Below, piece by piece: positions 15,871-23,322 of a stretch of DNA of 30,304 nt. The notes under the pieces are model-generated. The model made no database searches, was not told the origin of the DNA, and saw nothing but the letters and a program-made list of their open reading frames with translations. A program made the translations under genes and the position numbers. Source of the stretch: an uncultured Bacilli bacterium (GTDB taxonomy: Bacteria; Bacillota_I; Bacilli_A; RF39; UBA660). Every line of letters starts with the position of its first letter. Within the stretch, counting starts at the first letter, position 1. The DNA is taken from positions 1 to 30,304 of the forward strand of contig CANQNZ010000002.1 of assembly GCA_947625365.1 (NCBI GenBank), given 5' to 3'.

Positions 15871-17322
15871 TTATTTTAAGATTTTTTCCTTTGGTCTTTC
15901 TTGTTTATAATAATCTATAAATGTTTGAAGAATGTGCTCTAAATGTTTTAAAGGAATACCGTCTTTTATTTCATTAAGGGCATTTAATACTCTATCTTCT
16001 AAGTCTTTCATTTCTGCCACCGTAATTGCACTATCTGAAGAAATTAATGGCCTATTATTATGAATTGCCTCCTTATTTATAACAGGAATTAACTTATTTA
16101 CTAACTCTTCAATTAATTCTAAAGTGATATTATCATATAGTAAAGTAGAATAAAGCTCTTCATCCTCTTTAGCAACCTTCTCACTAAAATCATACCCATA
16201 ATAACCTTTGCGACTGATAAACTTTAAAGAAAATTGTCCATATTTTTTTTCAGGTGCAATTCTTAAAGTATATAAACCATTTATTTTATTTTTATAGTCT
16301 CGATGGGTACGAAAATCAATATAACAACCTATTATTTGGCCTTCTATGCACCATAGTTCTACAGCAACAGAAGAGTTATTAACTATATCACTAGTATAAT
16401 TAATTTTACTTCTTTTACTTCCTGAATTAATTACCATATTTAAATTATTATTTTTGATTTCTGTAAAAATAGGATTATGCTCAATTGTTAAATTATCTTG
16501 GTAAGTTTTTTCTATTAATGAAAAACTATTGTATAAAACATTGTAATCGATTGTACAGTTTTTATGATTTTTTTGATTTCTAGTTTTATAATTTTGTTTA
16601 GAATAAGAAATATCACCATTATTGTGAAATATAATAGTTCTTGTCGCTTTATTAGAGTTAATATCTTGCCATACTACTTTATCAAATTTACTAAATAGTT
16701 CAGGATAAGTAACTTTACCTTCTTGAATGCTTTCACTTAATAAATTATCATATGTCCTAGATAAATTTTTAGTCATATCTAAATGTTGTAGCCAGCCTTC
16801 ACCCCAATTGGTTAAATTTTCTTCACAAGTAGTTACTTCTGCTACTAGGGCAGGCATTAAAAAGTTATTATGCGTATTTTTAAAAATATATGTATAAGTA
16901 TCATCATTATTTAAAGTTTTACTCACGCCATCTAATTCTAAATATTCTTTATTCAAAACATTTAAAATAATATTTTCTTTGTCATAAAAATATTGCTTTA
17001 AAGAGACAGCAAGGTCATTTACTATCTGAGCTATTTTATATGGACCATATAGATTATTAGGATTTAAGTGTAAAAAAACCTCTAAATCTTTTTTAGTAGT
17101 ATCAATATTTATGCCACCTATAATATTATCGTGATGACATAACATATAGCTTTGTATTTGTTTATCTTTAAATAATTGCTTCCCATTTTTAATATCTTCA
17201 GCCATTAAGATATTATTATCATTTACATCAAAGTAATAGGAATACTCTTCCTGATATTTTTCATTATATTTAACTAAACCTATATCACTTTTAGAATTTA
17301 AACTTATGCTTCTATATTTCAT
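15871..17322 (-). CDS. Cytosolic protein of unknown function, 483 aa
   Basis: Not recognised. There is no signal peptide or membrane segment. The N-terminal 150 residues have a pattern reminiscent of an acyltransferase (GNAT) fold (a strand with IIGGINI, then DLEVFLHLNP and a following long helix), but no acetyl-CoA loop can be pointed to. The middle is rich in Asn and aromatic residues; the C terminus is a probable coiled coil (MKDLEDRVLNALNEI). ATG 17322 follows a GGAGGG ribosome site. Transcribed alone from an extended -10 promoter. Confidence 0.55.
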   Translation of the reverse strand: MKYRSISLNSKSDIGLVKYNEKYQEEYSYYFDVNDNNILMAEDIKNGKQLFKDKQIQSYMLCHHDNIIGGINIDTTKKDLEVFLHLNPNNLYGPYKIAQIVNDLAVSLKQYFYDKENIILNVLNKEYLELDGVSKTLNNDDTYTYIFKNTHNNFLMPALVAEVTTCEENLTNWGEGWLQHLDMTKNLSRTYDNLLSESIQEGKVTYPELFSKFDKVVWQDINSNKATRTIIFHNNGDISYSKQNYKTRNQKNHKNCTIDYNVLYNSFSLIEKTYQDNLTIEHNPIFTEIKNNNLNMVINSGSKRSKINYTSDIVNNSSVAVELWCIEGQIIGCYIDFRTHRDYKNKINGLYTLRIAPEKKYGQFSLKFISRKGYYGYDFSEKVAKEDEELYSTLLYDNITLELIEELVNKLIPVINKEAIHNNRPLISSDSAITVAEMKDLEDRVLNALNEIKDGIPLKHLEHILQTFIDYYKQERPKEKILK

Positions 17323-17340
17323 ATAAACCCTCCTAAAAAA

Positions 17341-17349
17341 ATTATAGCA
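17341..17349 (-). promoter_or_regulatory. Extended -10 promoter of the 483-aa gene
   Basis: On the minus strand this reads TGCTATAAT, a TGnTATAAT match. The -35 position falls in the terminator of the upstream lipoprotein gene. Confidence 0.6.
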
Positions 17350-17355
17350 TAAAAT

Positions 17356-17386
17356 ATAAAAAAAGGAAATCTTAAAAGGACTTCCT
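17356..17386 (-). terminator. Terminator of the thioredoxin-like lipoprotein gene
   Basis: On the minus strand AGGAAGTC pairs with GATTTCCT (one G-U) and is followed by a run of seven T. Confidence 0.75.
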
Positions 17387-18068
17387 ATTTATACTCTTTA
17401 AAGACTTTTGTAGCTTTTGCTTTCATATCTTTTATCATATCTTTAGTAATTTTTTGATAACCATCTTCTTGTTTTTCGGAAATACAATCATCTAAAGCTA
17501 CAGCCTTACCTTTTTTATAAGCAATTAAAGTAGGGGCAAATAATCTATTTTCGCCGGTTTCATAAACATTTTCATTTTCATCTGTAACAGTATATGGCTC
17601 TAAAAAATCATTTAAGGAATTTAAAATATCATGATAATATTTATCTGGATAAATATCATAAACTACTTTTCCTTCTTCATTAACTTTGTAGTAGCCACGT
17701 AAGTCAGATTCTTTTGTATTATCTTCTCGGACATTAACATAATAGATTTTATCGATTTTATTTTCTTTAGCCGACTCTAAGATATAAGGAATAACTGTAC
17801 GACACCAAGGACAAGCGGAAAAACCAACATAAACGATAAATGTTTCCTTGTCATCAATCTTTTCTTTAACATCTTTAAATGTTGTATAAACTATAGGATT
17901 ATCTTTATCAATACTTATACTACGATATTTAACACCCTCTGCTGTTTCTTGCTTGTTTAAATCTTCATAAGCATTTTTAAATTTTACAGCATCGCTCTCT
18001 TTAAACTCACAACCGGTTAGCATTAACACCGCAATTAGCATAATAAATACAATATTTCTTTTTTTCAA
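17385..18068 (-). CDS. Thioredoxin-fold lipoprotein (CPWC)
   Basis: The N terminus is a lipoprotein signal peptide (MKKRN, hydrophobic core, then the lipobox LTGC), so the protein should be anchored outside the membrane by its Cys. A thioredoxin-type active site, FSACPWCRTVIP, follows a strand (TFIVYVGF), and RLFAPTLIAYKKGK supplies the cis-Pro region. It resembles bacteriocin-accessory/thiol-disulfide proteins that act on extracytoplasmic substrates. The start is TTG 18068: the GTG at 18077 lies inside the GAGAGGTG ribosome site, and TTG gives a typical signal peptide. Whether it oxidises or reduces cannot be told. Confidence 0.82.
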   Translation of the reverse strand: MKKRNIVFIMLIAVLMLTGCEFKESDAVKFKNAYEDLNKQETAEGVKYRSISIDKDNPIVYTTFKDVKEKIDDKETFIVYVGFSACPWCRTVIPYILESAKENKIDKIYYVNVREDNTKESDLRGYYKVNEEGKVVYDIYPDKYYHDILNSLNDFLEPYTVTDENENVYETGENRLFAPTLIAYKKGKAVALDDCISEKQEDGYQKITKDMIKDMKAKATKVFKEYK

Positions 18069-18089
18069 ACTTAACACCTCTCGAAATTT

Positions 18090-18118
18090 ATTATAGCACT
18101 ATATTTTAAAATAGCCAA
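18090..18118 (-). promoter_or_regulatory. Promoter of the thioredoxin-like lipoprotein gene
   Basis: On the minus strand TTGGCT (18113-18118), 17 bp, then TATAAT (18090-18095), the latter extended to TGCTATAAT. It is divergent from the promoter region of the repeat-protein gene. Confidence 0.65.
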
Positions 18119-18159
18119 TAAATTACAAATTGTGTATAATAAACTTAAGGAGGGATATT

Positions 18160-18432
18160 ATGTTTGATGATAATAATTCTACTTTAGGAGCAAATTTTTC
18201 TTTGGGAAGTTCTATAAGCAGTAGTTCCAATGGAAATACTAGTCATAATACAACTTTTGGTAGTTCAACAATTAGTCATAACAGTAGTGGTACAACTAGT
18301 CATAGCACAAGTTTGGGAAGTTCTACTATTAGTCATAATTCTGATGGTTCAACTAGCCATAGTACTAATATAGGGAATACAACTGTTACTCATAATTCGG
18401 ATGGTTCTGTAAGTCATAGTTTTACCAATTAA
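18160..18432 (+). CDS. Small Ser/Thr/His-rich repeat protein
   Basis: Not recognised. After a short acidic start (MFDDNN) the 90-aa protein consists of three tandem 19-residue repeats (28-46, 47-65, 66-84), plus a degenerate first unit (10-27) and a partial last one. The unit follows SH-[SN]-T-x-x-G-x-x-T-[IV]-x-HNS-x-G-x-x. The regular His and Gly spacing suggests a small beta-solenoid, possibly metal binding; both are guesses. No signal peptide is present. ATG 18160 is chosen for the AAGGAGGG site 5-6 nt upstream; a TATAAT at 18135-18140 probably drives it. An upstream TTG at 18130 precedes that box and is not credible. Confidence 0.7.
   Translation: MFDDNNSTLGANFSLGSSISSSSNGNTSHNTTFGSSTISHNSSGTTSHSTSLGSSTISHNSDGSTSHSTNIGNTTVTHNSDGSVSHSFTN
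18241..18411 (+). repeat. Three tandem 57-bp repeats inside the repeat-protein gene
   Basis: Units at 18241-18297, 18298-18354 and 18355-18411 each begin with AGTCATA and encode one 19-residue unit. They are diverged at third positions but in register. Confidence 0.8.
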
Positions 18433-18439
18433 TTATTTA

Positions 18440-19426
18440 TATGGTAAAATATTATATGTAAAAAGTGTTTTGATTTGAAAAGTGTTGATGAATTTGTCAA
18501 AGAAAATTGTAAAGGACCGAAAACTTTGGCTTGAGAGCTTGCCTATTATCAACAATTAAATGCCAAAATTGATAATTGTTTAGCGAGAAAAAAAGCGTAT
18601 GATGATAAACAAAATACCTTTAGAGAAAGAAAAAGCATGATTGCTCAAAATATTACTTTTGATATTTTTAATAATAATTATTTTAATGAACGTTGTATGG
18701 ATAGACACTTTTTTGTTAGATTTGCTGATGAACTAAAGTGTATGTGTTGTGGAGCAACTACTAAAGATTACCCACTAAGTAAAGAAGAACTTGATTTTTT
18801 AACCTTTTTGCGCCGAAAGTCAAGGGATATTATTAAAAGAGGTAACTAAAAAAGATTTACCTTTATTACAAGTTTTAATGGAAAAACAAAATTATTATAG
18901 GAGTTTAAGAAACTCTTTAAATTCAGCCGATGATGAAGATTATTTAGAACAAGATGAAGAAAAATGGTTATCTGAGCAAGCGGAAATATCTGATTTAAGA
19001 AGAGCAATTAGAAAAGCCCATTTACTAGATGCTAAAATATATGAGGAAGAAGATATTAAAGTTACTAATCCAAAATACTTATCAGAAGGGCAAGCTAAAG
19101 AATTGTTAAACGAAGTTGAAAATGAATATGATAAACTGCAAAAAAGTAATTCCCGTTTTAAAAATTTAATGTTAGAAGCTTGTAAATCTGCTCGATATGA
19201 AATATTAATTTTAGCAGGTGCTCATATTCCAACCTTATTAGAGCAAGCCCAAGATGAAGAAGATAAAGTTGCTTTAACTCAAGCTTATTATCATATTTCT
19301 AGTCAAGAGTTTAGAATTAATAGTAATTATTTTTCCACAACGGATGAGGCAATATTCTATGATTGTTTAACTGCCAACCCAGAAATAAATAATAGAATAT
19401 TACAAATGAAATTAACAAGTAAATAG
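18440..19426 (+). pseudogene. Decayed gene for a Cys-containing protein of unknown function
   Basis: Three consecutive fragments read as one protein if lesions are undone. A frame from about 18457 (CKKCFDLKSVDEF) meets TGA at 18532, exactly where Trp would suit the context (TLA-stop-ELAYYQQ). It resumes to 18849 and includes KCMCCG. Removing one A from the AAAA run at 18835-18838 then joins it to the frame of the 18878-19426 segment (DIIK-EVTKKDLPLLQVLMEKQ). Near the 5' end, ATG 18440 is separated from the frame by a probable 2-bp loss at a GTGT. No ribosome site is evident. The intact protein would be about 325 aa with two Cys clusters and an acidic helical C-terminal half. The 18637-18849 and 18878-19426 pieces should not be read as separate genes. 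Confidence 0.7.
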
Positions 19427-19432
19427 TAATAC

Positions 19433-19454
19433 GACAAGTAAATGCTTGTCTTTT
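19433..19454 (+). terminator. Terminator after the decayed gene
   Basis: GACAAG (19433-19438) pairs with CTTGTC (19445-19450) and four T follow. Confidence 0.65.
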
Positions 19455-19475
19455 AATTTATAGTAATAAAGAAAA

Positions 19476-19502
19476 GACATCTAATCTTTAAGATTAAATG
19501 TC
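19476..19502 (-). terminator. Terminator downstream of tRNA-Cys
   Basis: A long hairpin of two segments (GACAT/ATGTC and TAATC/GATTA, separated by one mismatch) has TTTTCTTT on its minus-strand 3' side, suited to ending the tRNA transcript. Confidence 0.6.
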
Positions 19503-19523
19503 AAACCAAAACAATTTAGGTAG

Positions 19524-19549
19524 ACATTCAACTTGCAAAAACTGAATGT
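19524..19549 (-). other. Second hairpin between tRNA-Cys and its terminator
   Basis: ACATTCA pairs with TGAATGT around a 12-nt loop. No T-run follows on either strand, so it may be part of the tRNA trailer or a small structured RNA. The interval 19550-19628 holds nothing else I can identify. Confidence 0.35.
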
Positions 19550-19628
19550 TCCCTTTATTTTATGCAAATTTTCTTGCTAAATACCTAATATCATAAAATT
19601 AGTATTTATACAAGTTATAAATAAAAAT

Positions 19629-19703
19629 TGGAGGGCCTAGTCGGATTTGAACCAACGCATCAGGGAGTTGCAGTCCCACGCCTTACCACTTGGCTATAGA
19701 CCC
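19629..19703 (-). tRNA. tRNA-Cys (GCA), CCA encoded
   Basis: The minus strand folds as a full cloverleaf. Acceptor GGGTCTA pairs with TAGGCCC (one G-U); the D arm contains AGCCAAGTGGTAAGGC; the anticodon stem GGGAC/CTCCC-type arm carries loop GCA at the anticodon position; the T loop is GGTTCAAATCC. The discriminator is T and CCA is genomically encoded (19629-19631). Confidence 0.95.
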
Positions 19704-19722
19704 GTCTTTTAAATACATTATG

Positions 19723-19751
19723 ATTTTACACTAATATAGGGTATTTGTCAA
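19723..19751 (-). promoter_or_regulatory. Consensus promoter of tRNA-Cys
   Basis: On the minus strand a perfect TTGACA (19746-19751), 17 bp, then TAAAAT (19723-19728); the predicted transcript start is about 13 nt before the mature tRNA. The remaining stretch up to 19808 holds only an AT-rich spacer with a weak hairpin. Confidence 0.8.
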
Positions 19752-19808
19752 TTAGACTATTACCGTTAATATAATATGTTAAGCATATCAAAATGTGTAT
19801 AAAATTAA

Positions 19809-20675
19809 CTAACGTATTATTTTAATATCTTTAATGTATTTTTTTACTTGTAAGTCACTTTGAAGGTAAGCCTCTTTAATATCGTGAGGTATTATTATTT
19901 CGTTAGTATCTTCAACTTCTTGAATAAAAAGGGGCATGTTGGTGTCCATAAGTAGTAGTAAGAGTTTTTGAAAAAAGTCATCGTTAATAACTAATTGGCG
20001 AGTTTCTATAAAATCTAAATATAATGTTCCTAAAACATTACGATAACAATGAAAGTTAGTATAAGGGTTAAAAGCCATTTCATAATCAAATAAAGGGGCT
20101 AATCTTATACTATTTTTTTGACACTTAAATAAAAGATTGTAATTATTTCTATCATTTTGTATAGCATAAAAATCTCTAATAAATAATTTCTTAATATCTT
20201 CTACTAATAAATCGTTATCCTGTAAATTAGGATTATCCTTAATCTTATTTAGAATATCTAAATTAATTTGCCCTGTAAATTTTAATTCCCTGCTAGTTTT
20301 ATAAGAAAAATCTTTACAGCAAAAGTTTTGACTAATTACACCCTCTTTATGGTCTAATTTTGCTAGTATATAGTGTGCGCTTTCTAGATTAAAATATTTT
20401 GAAATAACTTCACCCATTAATTCATTAATAATACTTTTTAGGCTTTTTGCCCATTTAAAATAAAACCATTTACCATCTATGTTATACCAATTTAGTACAT
20501 AATCAAACCACTCAATTGTGTCACCTGACCATATATGTTTGAGAGGTAATCCGGTTTGCTCGCTTATTTTATGAGCAATAGCGGAAGTAATTTGTTTTGA
20601 TGGGAAATTATTTTTATCAAAATAATTGGGTTGTAAATTTATAATCTTCGTTTTAGCATTCATAATATTTTGCAT
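19809..20675 (-). CDS. HipA/CtkA-like protein kinase
   Basis: This 288-aa protein has the key residues of the HipA-type kinase fold. Lys74 is in a strand (FYFKWAK), with Glu85 in the following helix. The catalytic segment is NDRNNYN, with Asp175 and Asn180 spaced by five as in HipA, and the metal-binding Asp197 is in APLFDYE. The whole is shorter than HipA (about 440 aa) and lacks the HipA N-terminal subdomain, closer in size to CtkA-type kinases. It should phosphorylate Ser/Thr of an unknown target. No HipB-like antitoxin gene is adjacent. ATG 20675 follows an AAGGGGTGG ribosome site. Confidence 0.68.
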   Translation of the reverse strand: MQNIMNAKTKIINLQPNYFDKNNFPSKQITSAIAHKISEQTGLPLKHIWSGDTIEWFDYVLNWYNIDGKWFYFKWAKSLKSIINELMGEVISKYFNLESAHYILAKLDHKEGVISQNFCCKDFSYKTSRELKFTGQINLDILNKIKDNPNLQDNDLLVEDIKKLFIRDFYAIQNDRNNYNLLFKCQKNSIRLAPLFDYEMAFNPYTNFHCYRNVLGTLYLDFIETRQLVINDDFFQKLLLLLMDTNMPLFIQEVEDTNEIIIPHDIKEAYLQSDLQVKKYIKDIKIIR

Positions 20676-20700
20676 ATTGCCACCCCTTGCGGTAGGTAAT

Positions 20701-20728
20701 ATTATGTTATAATTAAAAATATAGTCAA
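20701..20728 (-). promoter_or_regulatory. Promoter of the HipA-like kinase gene
   Basis: On the minus strand TTGACT (20723-20728), 16 bp, then CATAAT (20701-20706), about 25 bp before the start codon. Confidence 0.5.
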
Positions 20729-20750
20729 TAAAAAAACCTATGTTTAGGCT
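20729..20750 (-). terminator. Weak terminator of the zinc-ribbon gene
   Basis: On the minus strand AGCCTA pairs with TAGGTT (one G-U), 4-nt loop, and a run of T follows. The stem is short. Confidence 0.45.
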
Positions 20751-20942
20751 CTATTCATTATCAATAGTTTTCCAAGTAGTTTCACCACAAGTTGTACAAA
20801 CAAAGGGAACTAAAACTTTTTTGCCTTTCGGTTTTTCATATTTTTCTTCTAAAGAAACACATAATATACCTGTTTCTTCATCAATATACGCACGTCCTTG
20901 TAAAGTGCTTTCCTCACATTTACTACAACCTTTATTTTTCAT
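20751..20942 (-). CDS. Small zinc-ribbon protein
   Basis: The 63-aa protein has two Cys pairs, CSKC (residues 6-9) and CTTC (49-52), separated by a strand-rich middle, a typical single zinc ribbon. The partner and function are unknown; similar small ribbon proteins accompany nucleic-acid or assembly machinery. ATG is preceded by an AGGTGAT ribosome site. An apparent open frame on the plus strand across the same DNA is a shadow. Confidence 0.7.
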   Translation of the reverse strand: MKNKGCSKCEESTLQGRAYIDEETGILCVSLEEKYEKPKGKKVLVPFVCTTCGETTWKTIDNE

Positions 20943-21001
20943 ATCATCACCTAAAATTATTATTACCCATTTCGAAATTTTTAAACATATTTTCAGGTAT
21001 A

Positions 21002-21010
21002 TGTTATAAT
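21002..21010 (+). promoter_or_regulatory. Extended -10 promoter of pncC, very close to the start codon
   Basis: TGTTATAAT is a perfect extended -10 box. Its expected transcription start (about 21014-21018) is only 2-6 nt before the ATG at 21021, and no ribosome site is present, so the mRNA should be leaderless. Confidence 0.65.
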
Positions 21011-21020
21011 TGTAATTAAC

Positions 21021-21497
21021 ATGAAAGAAGAATTTAAAGTGAAAGAAATAGTCGATGAATTAATAAAAAGAAATTTAACAATTGCTACAATGGAGTCTTG
21101 CACTGGTGGGGCTTTAGCTTGTGCTATAACAGATGTTGAAGGCGCAAGTGATATCTTAAAGTTTAGTGCTATTACTTACTCCAATGAATATAAAATTAAA
21201 ATGGGTGTAAATAAAGAAATTATAGATAAATATAGCGTATATAGTAGCAATACTGCTAAAGAGATGGCTCTTAATATTTCCCAGTTTGCCCATAGTGATA
21301 TTGGCATAGGAATTACAGGCAAATTAAATAGGGCAGATAAACAAAATAATTATGGGAAAGATAATGAAGTTTTTGTTAGCATTTATTATCAAAAGCAATT
21401 TTATAATTATTCTTTTATAGCTTTAGCAAAAACCCGCCATGAAAATAAAGAATATATTGTTAAAGAGGTTGTAAAAAAATTAAAAGATATTCTCTAA
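21021..21497 (+). CDS. pncC: CinA C-terminal/PncC-like nicotinamide-nucleotide amidase
   Basis: This stand-alone CinA C-terminal domain (158 aa) belongs to the family that deamidates NMN to nicotinate mononucleotide in NAD salvage. The catalytic motif ESCTGG is at 25-30 (Ser26), and ITYSNEYK supplies the conserved Tyr/Lys. The usual GPGG after GITG is replaced by KLNRAD, so the loop has diverged and activity is less certain. ATG 21021 gives the normal 24-residue lead into ESCTGG; the mRNA appears leaderless. Confidence 0.8.
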   Translation: MKEEFKVKEIVDELIKRNLTIATMESCTGGALACAITDVEGASDILKFSAITYSNEYKIKMGVNKEIIDKYSVYSSNTAKEMALNISQFAHSDIGIGITGKLNRADKQNNYGKDNEVFVSIYYQKQFYNYSFIALAKTRHENKEYIVKEVVKKLKDIL

Positions 21498-21498
21498 C

Positions 21499-21527
21499 TT
21501 GACATATTTTGGCAAAATGTCTAATAT
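21499..21527 (+). promoter_or_regulatory. Strong promoter with dyad, upstream of the ABC exporter
   Basis: TTGACA (21499-21504), 17 bp, TAATAT (21522-21527). From 21501 to 21521 the spacer contains GACA-TTTT and AAAATGTC arms around GGC (with a 2-nt bulge), a possible repressor site overlapping the -35 box. Confidence 0.65.
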
Positions 21528-21564
21528 GTTATATGGTGTGTTTAAATAAAAAAAGGAGGACAAA

Positions 21565-23322
21565 ATGCTTAAATTACTAAAAGGTTTAAATAAAAAAATC
21601 TATTTTTATATAGCTATTAGTTTTATTTTAATTTTTGCCCAAGTATGGTTAGAATTAAAAATGCCTGATTATATGTCGGAGATAACTGTTTTAGTGCAAA
21701 CAGAAGGTAGTAAAATGGCTGACATTTTAAAAAACGGTGGCTATATGATGCTTTGTGCTTTAGGTAGTTTAGTATCAGCTATTATAGTTGGTTACTTTAT
21801 TGCTAATGTAGCTGCTTTATTTTCTTTAGAAACACGTAAAAAATTATTTACTAAAGTAGAAAATTTAGCTGTTCATGAAGTCAAACAGTTTAGTACTTCT
21901 AGTTTAATTACTAGAACAACTAATGATATAACGCAGATTGAAATGTTTTTAGCTATGGGAGTACAACTGTTAATTAAAGCCCCTATTACAGCAATATGGG
22001 CGGTAACGAAAATATTAAATAAAAGTTGGCAATGGAGCACATTAACTGGAATTGCAGTCATTATTTTACTTACGGTGATTGGCATTTTAACAGCTATAGT
22101 AATGCCAAGATTTAAAATTGTACAAAAGTTAATAGATAAAATAAATGGGGTAACTAGAGAAAATTTAACAGGTATAAGAGTAGTACGAGCATTTAATGCT
22201 GAAAAATTCCAACAAGATAAATTTGATGATGTAAATAATAGATTAACTAAGCAACAATTATTTAATCAAAAAACTTTTGCTATTATGATGCCGATTATGT
22301 ATTTAGTTATGTATTTTTTAACTTTATTTATCTATTTAATTGGCGCTAATTTAATTGATACGGCCCTAATGGCTGATAAAATTTCTTTGTTTGGCGATAT
22401 GGTTGTTTTCTCATCTTATGCTATGCAAGTTATTATGTCATTTTTAATGCTAGCTATGATTTTTATGATGATGCCAAGAGCAAGTATTTCTGCTAAACGT
22501 ATTAGAGAAGTATTAGATGAGGATATCACAATAACTGATGGTAACCTTACAACTATCCCAACTAATGAAGTAGGTACCGTAGAATTTAAAAATGTGAGTT
22601 TTATGTATCCCGATGCGGAAGAATATTTACTAGAAGATATTTCTTTTAAAGTAAAAAAAGGACAAACTGTAGCTTTTATTGGTTCTACAGGTAGTGGTAA
22701 ATCAACTTTAGTAAATTTAATTCCTCGTTTTTATGATGTTACTAAAGGAGAAATTTTAGTAGATGGAATTAATATTAAAGATTATAAACAATATGATTTA
22801 CATAATAAGATAGGATATGTTCCTCAAAAAGCCGTTTTATTTAATGGAACGATAAAAGAAAATGTTGCTTATGGAGATAATGGCCAAGAAATTAGTGATA
22901 AACAGGTAGAGGAAGCAATTAGAATTGCGCAAGCGGAAGAATTTGTTTTAAAAATGGACAATAAGTATAATTCTCATATTGCTGCTAGAGGAACAAATAT
23001 TTCTGGTGGACAAAAACAAAGATTAGCTATTGCACGAGCTATTGCTAAAAAACCAGAAATTTATATTTTTGATGACTCTTTTTCCGCTTTAGATTATAAA
23101 ACAGATGCTACTTTAAGAAAAGAATTAAAAAAATATACTAAAGAGGCTACAACTTTAATTGTTGCCCAAAGAATAGGAACTATTATGCATGCAGACCAAA
23201 TTATAGTTTTAGATAATGGTAAGTGTGTGGGAATAGGAACTCATAAAGAGTTATTAAAAAGTTGTGAGGTTTATAAACAAATAGCTCTATCGCAAATATC
23301 AGAGGAGGAACTAGCTAAATGA
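21565..23322 (+). CDS. Heterodimeric ABC exporter, subunit with degenerate ATP site
   Basis: This is a half-transporter with an N-terminal six-helix ABC exporter membrane domain (to about residue 310) and a C-terminal ATPase. Walker A GSTGSGKST (373-381) and the signature SGGQ (480-483) are normal. The Walker B catalytic Glu is Asp504 (FDDS) and the H-loop His is Gln535 (VAQRI), so its own ATP site is non-catalytic. Its intact signature completes the active site of the partner, as in BmrCD and TM287/288. The stop overlaps the partner start by ATGA. Typical substrates are drugs, lipids or peptides; the one here is unknown. Confidence 0.93.
   Translation: MLKLLKGLNKKIYFYIAISFILIFAQVWLELKMPDYMSEITVLVQTEGSKMADILKNGGYMMLCALGSLVSAIIVGYFIANVAALFSLETRKKLFTKVENLAVHEVKQFSTSSLITRTTNDITQIEMFLAMGVQLLIKAPITAIWAVTKILNKSWQWSTLTGIAVIILLTVIGILTAIVMPRFKIVQKLIDKINGVTRENLTGIRVVRAFNAEKFQQDKFDDVNNRLTKQQLFNQKTFAIMMPIMYLVMYFLTLFIYLIGANLIDTALMADKISLFGDMVVFSSYAMQVIMSFLMLAMIFMMMPRASISAKRIREVLDEDITITDGNLTTIPTNEVGTVEFKNVSFMYPDAEEYLLEDISFKVKKGQTVAFIGSTGSGKSTLVNLIPRFYDVTKGEILVDGINIKDYKQYDLHNKIGYVPQKAVLFNGTIKENVAYGDNGQEISDKQVEEAIRIAQAEEFVLKMDNKYNSHIAARGTNISGGQKQRLAIARAIAKKPEIYIFDDSFSALDYKTDATLRKELKKYTKEATTLIVAQRIGTIMHADQIIVLDNGKCVGIGTHKELLKSCEVYKQIALSQISEEELAK

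Noticed and set aside
18241..18411. CRISPR-like array
   Set aside because: The 57-bp units are contiguous, without spacers, and are in-frame coding repeats.
18532..18534. In-frame TGA read as Trp (Mycoplasma code)
   Set aside because: Several intact genes end with TGA (683, 1102, 23322) and encode Trp with TGG, and the same locus has indels, so decay explains it better.
18835..18849. Programmed ribosomal frameshift joining the two later fragments
   Set aside because: Only a short A-run with no stimulatory structure is visible, and an upstream nonsense codon already breaks the gene.
19476..19703. Integration site of a mobile element at the tRNA-Cys 3' end
   Set aside because: No duplicate of the tRNA 3' end, integrase or phage gene is visible in the window.
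20740..21019. Plus-strand open frames opposite the zinc-ribbon gene
   Set aside because: No ribosome site, and the minus-strand frame has clear paired CxxC motifs and a good start.
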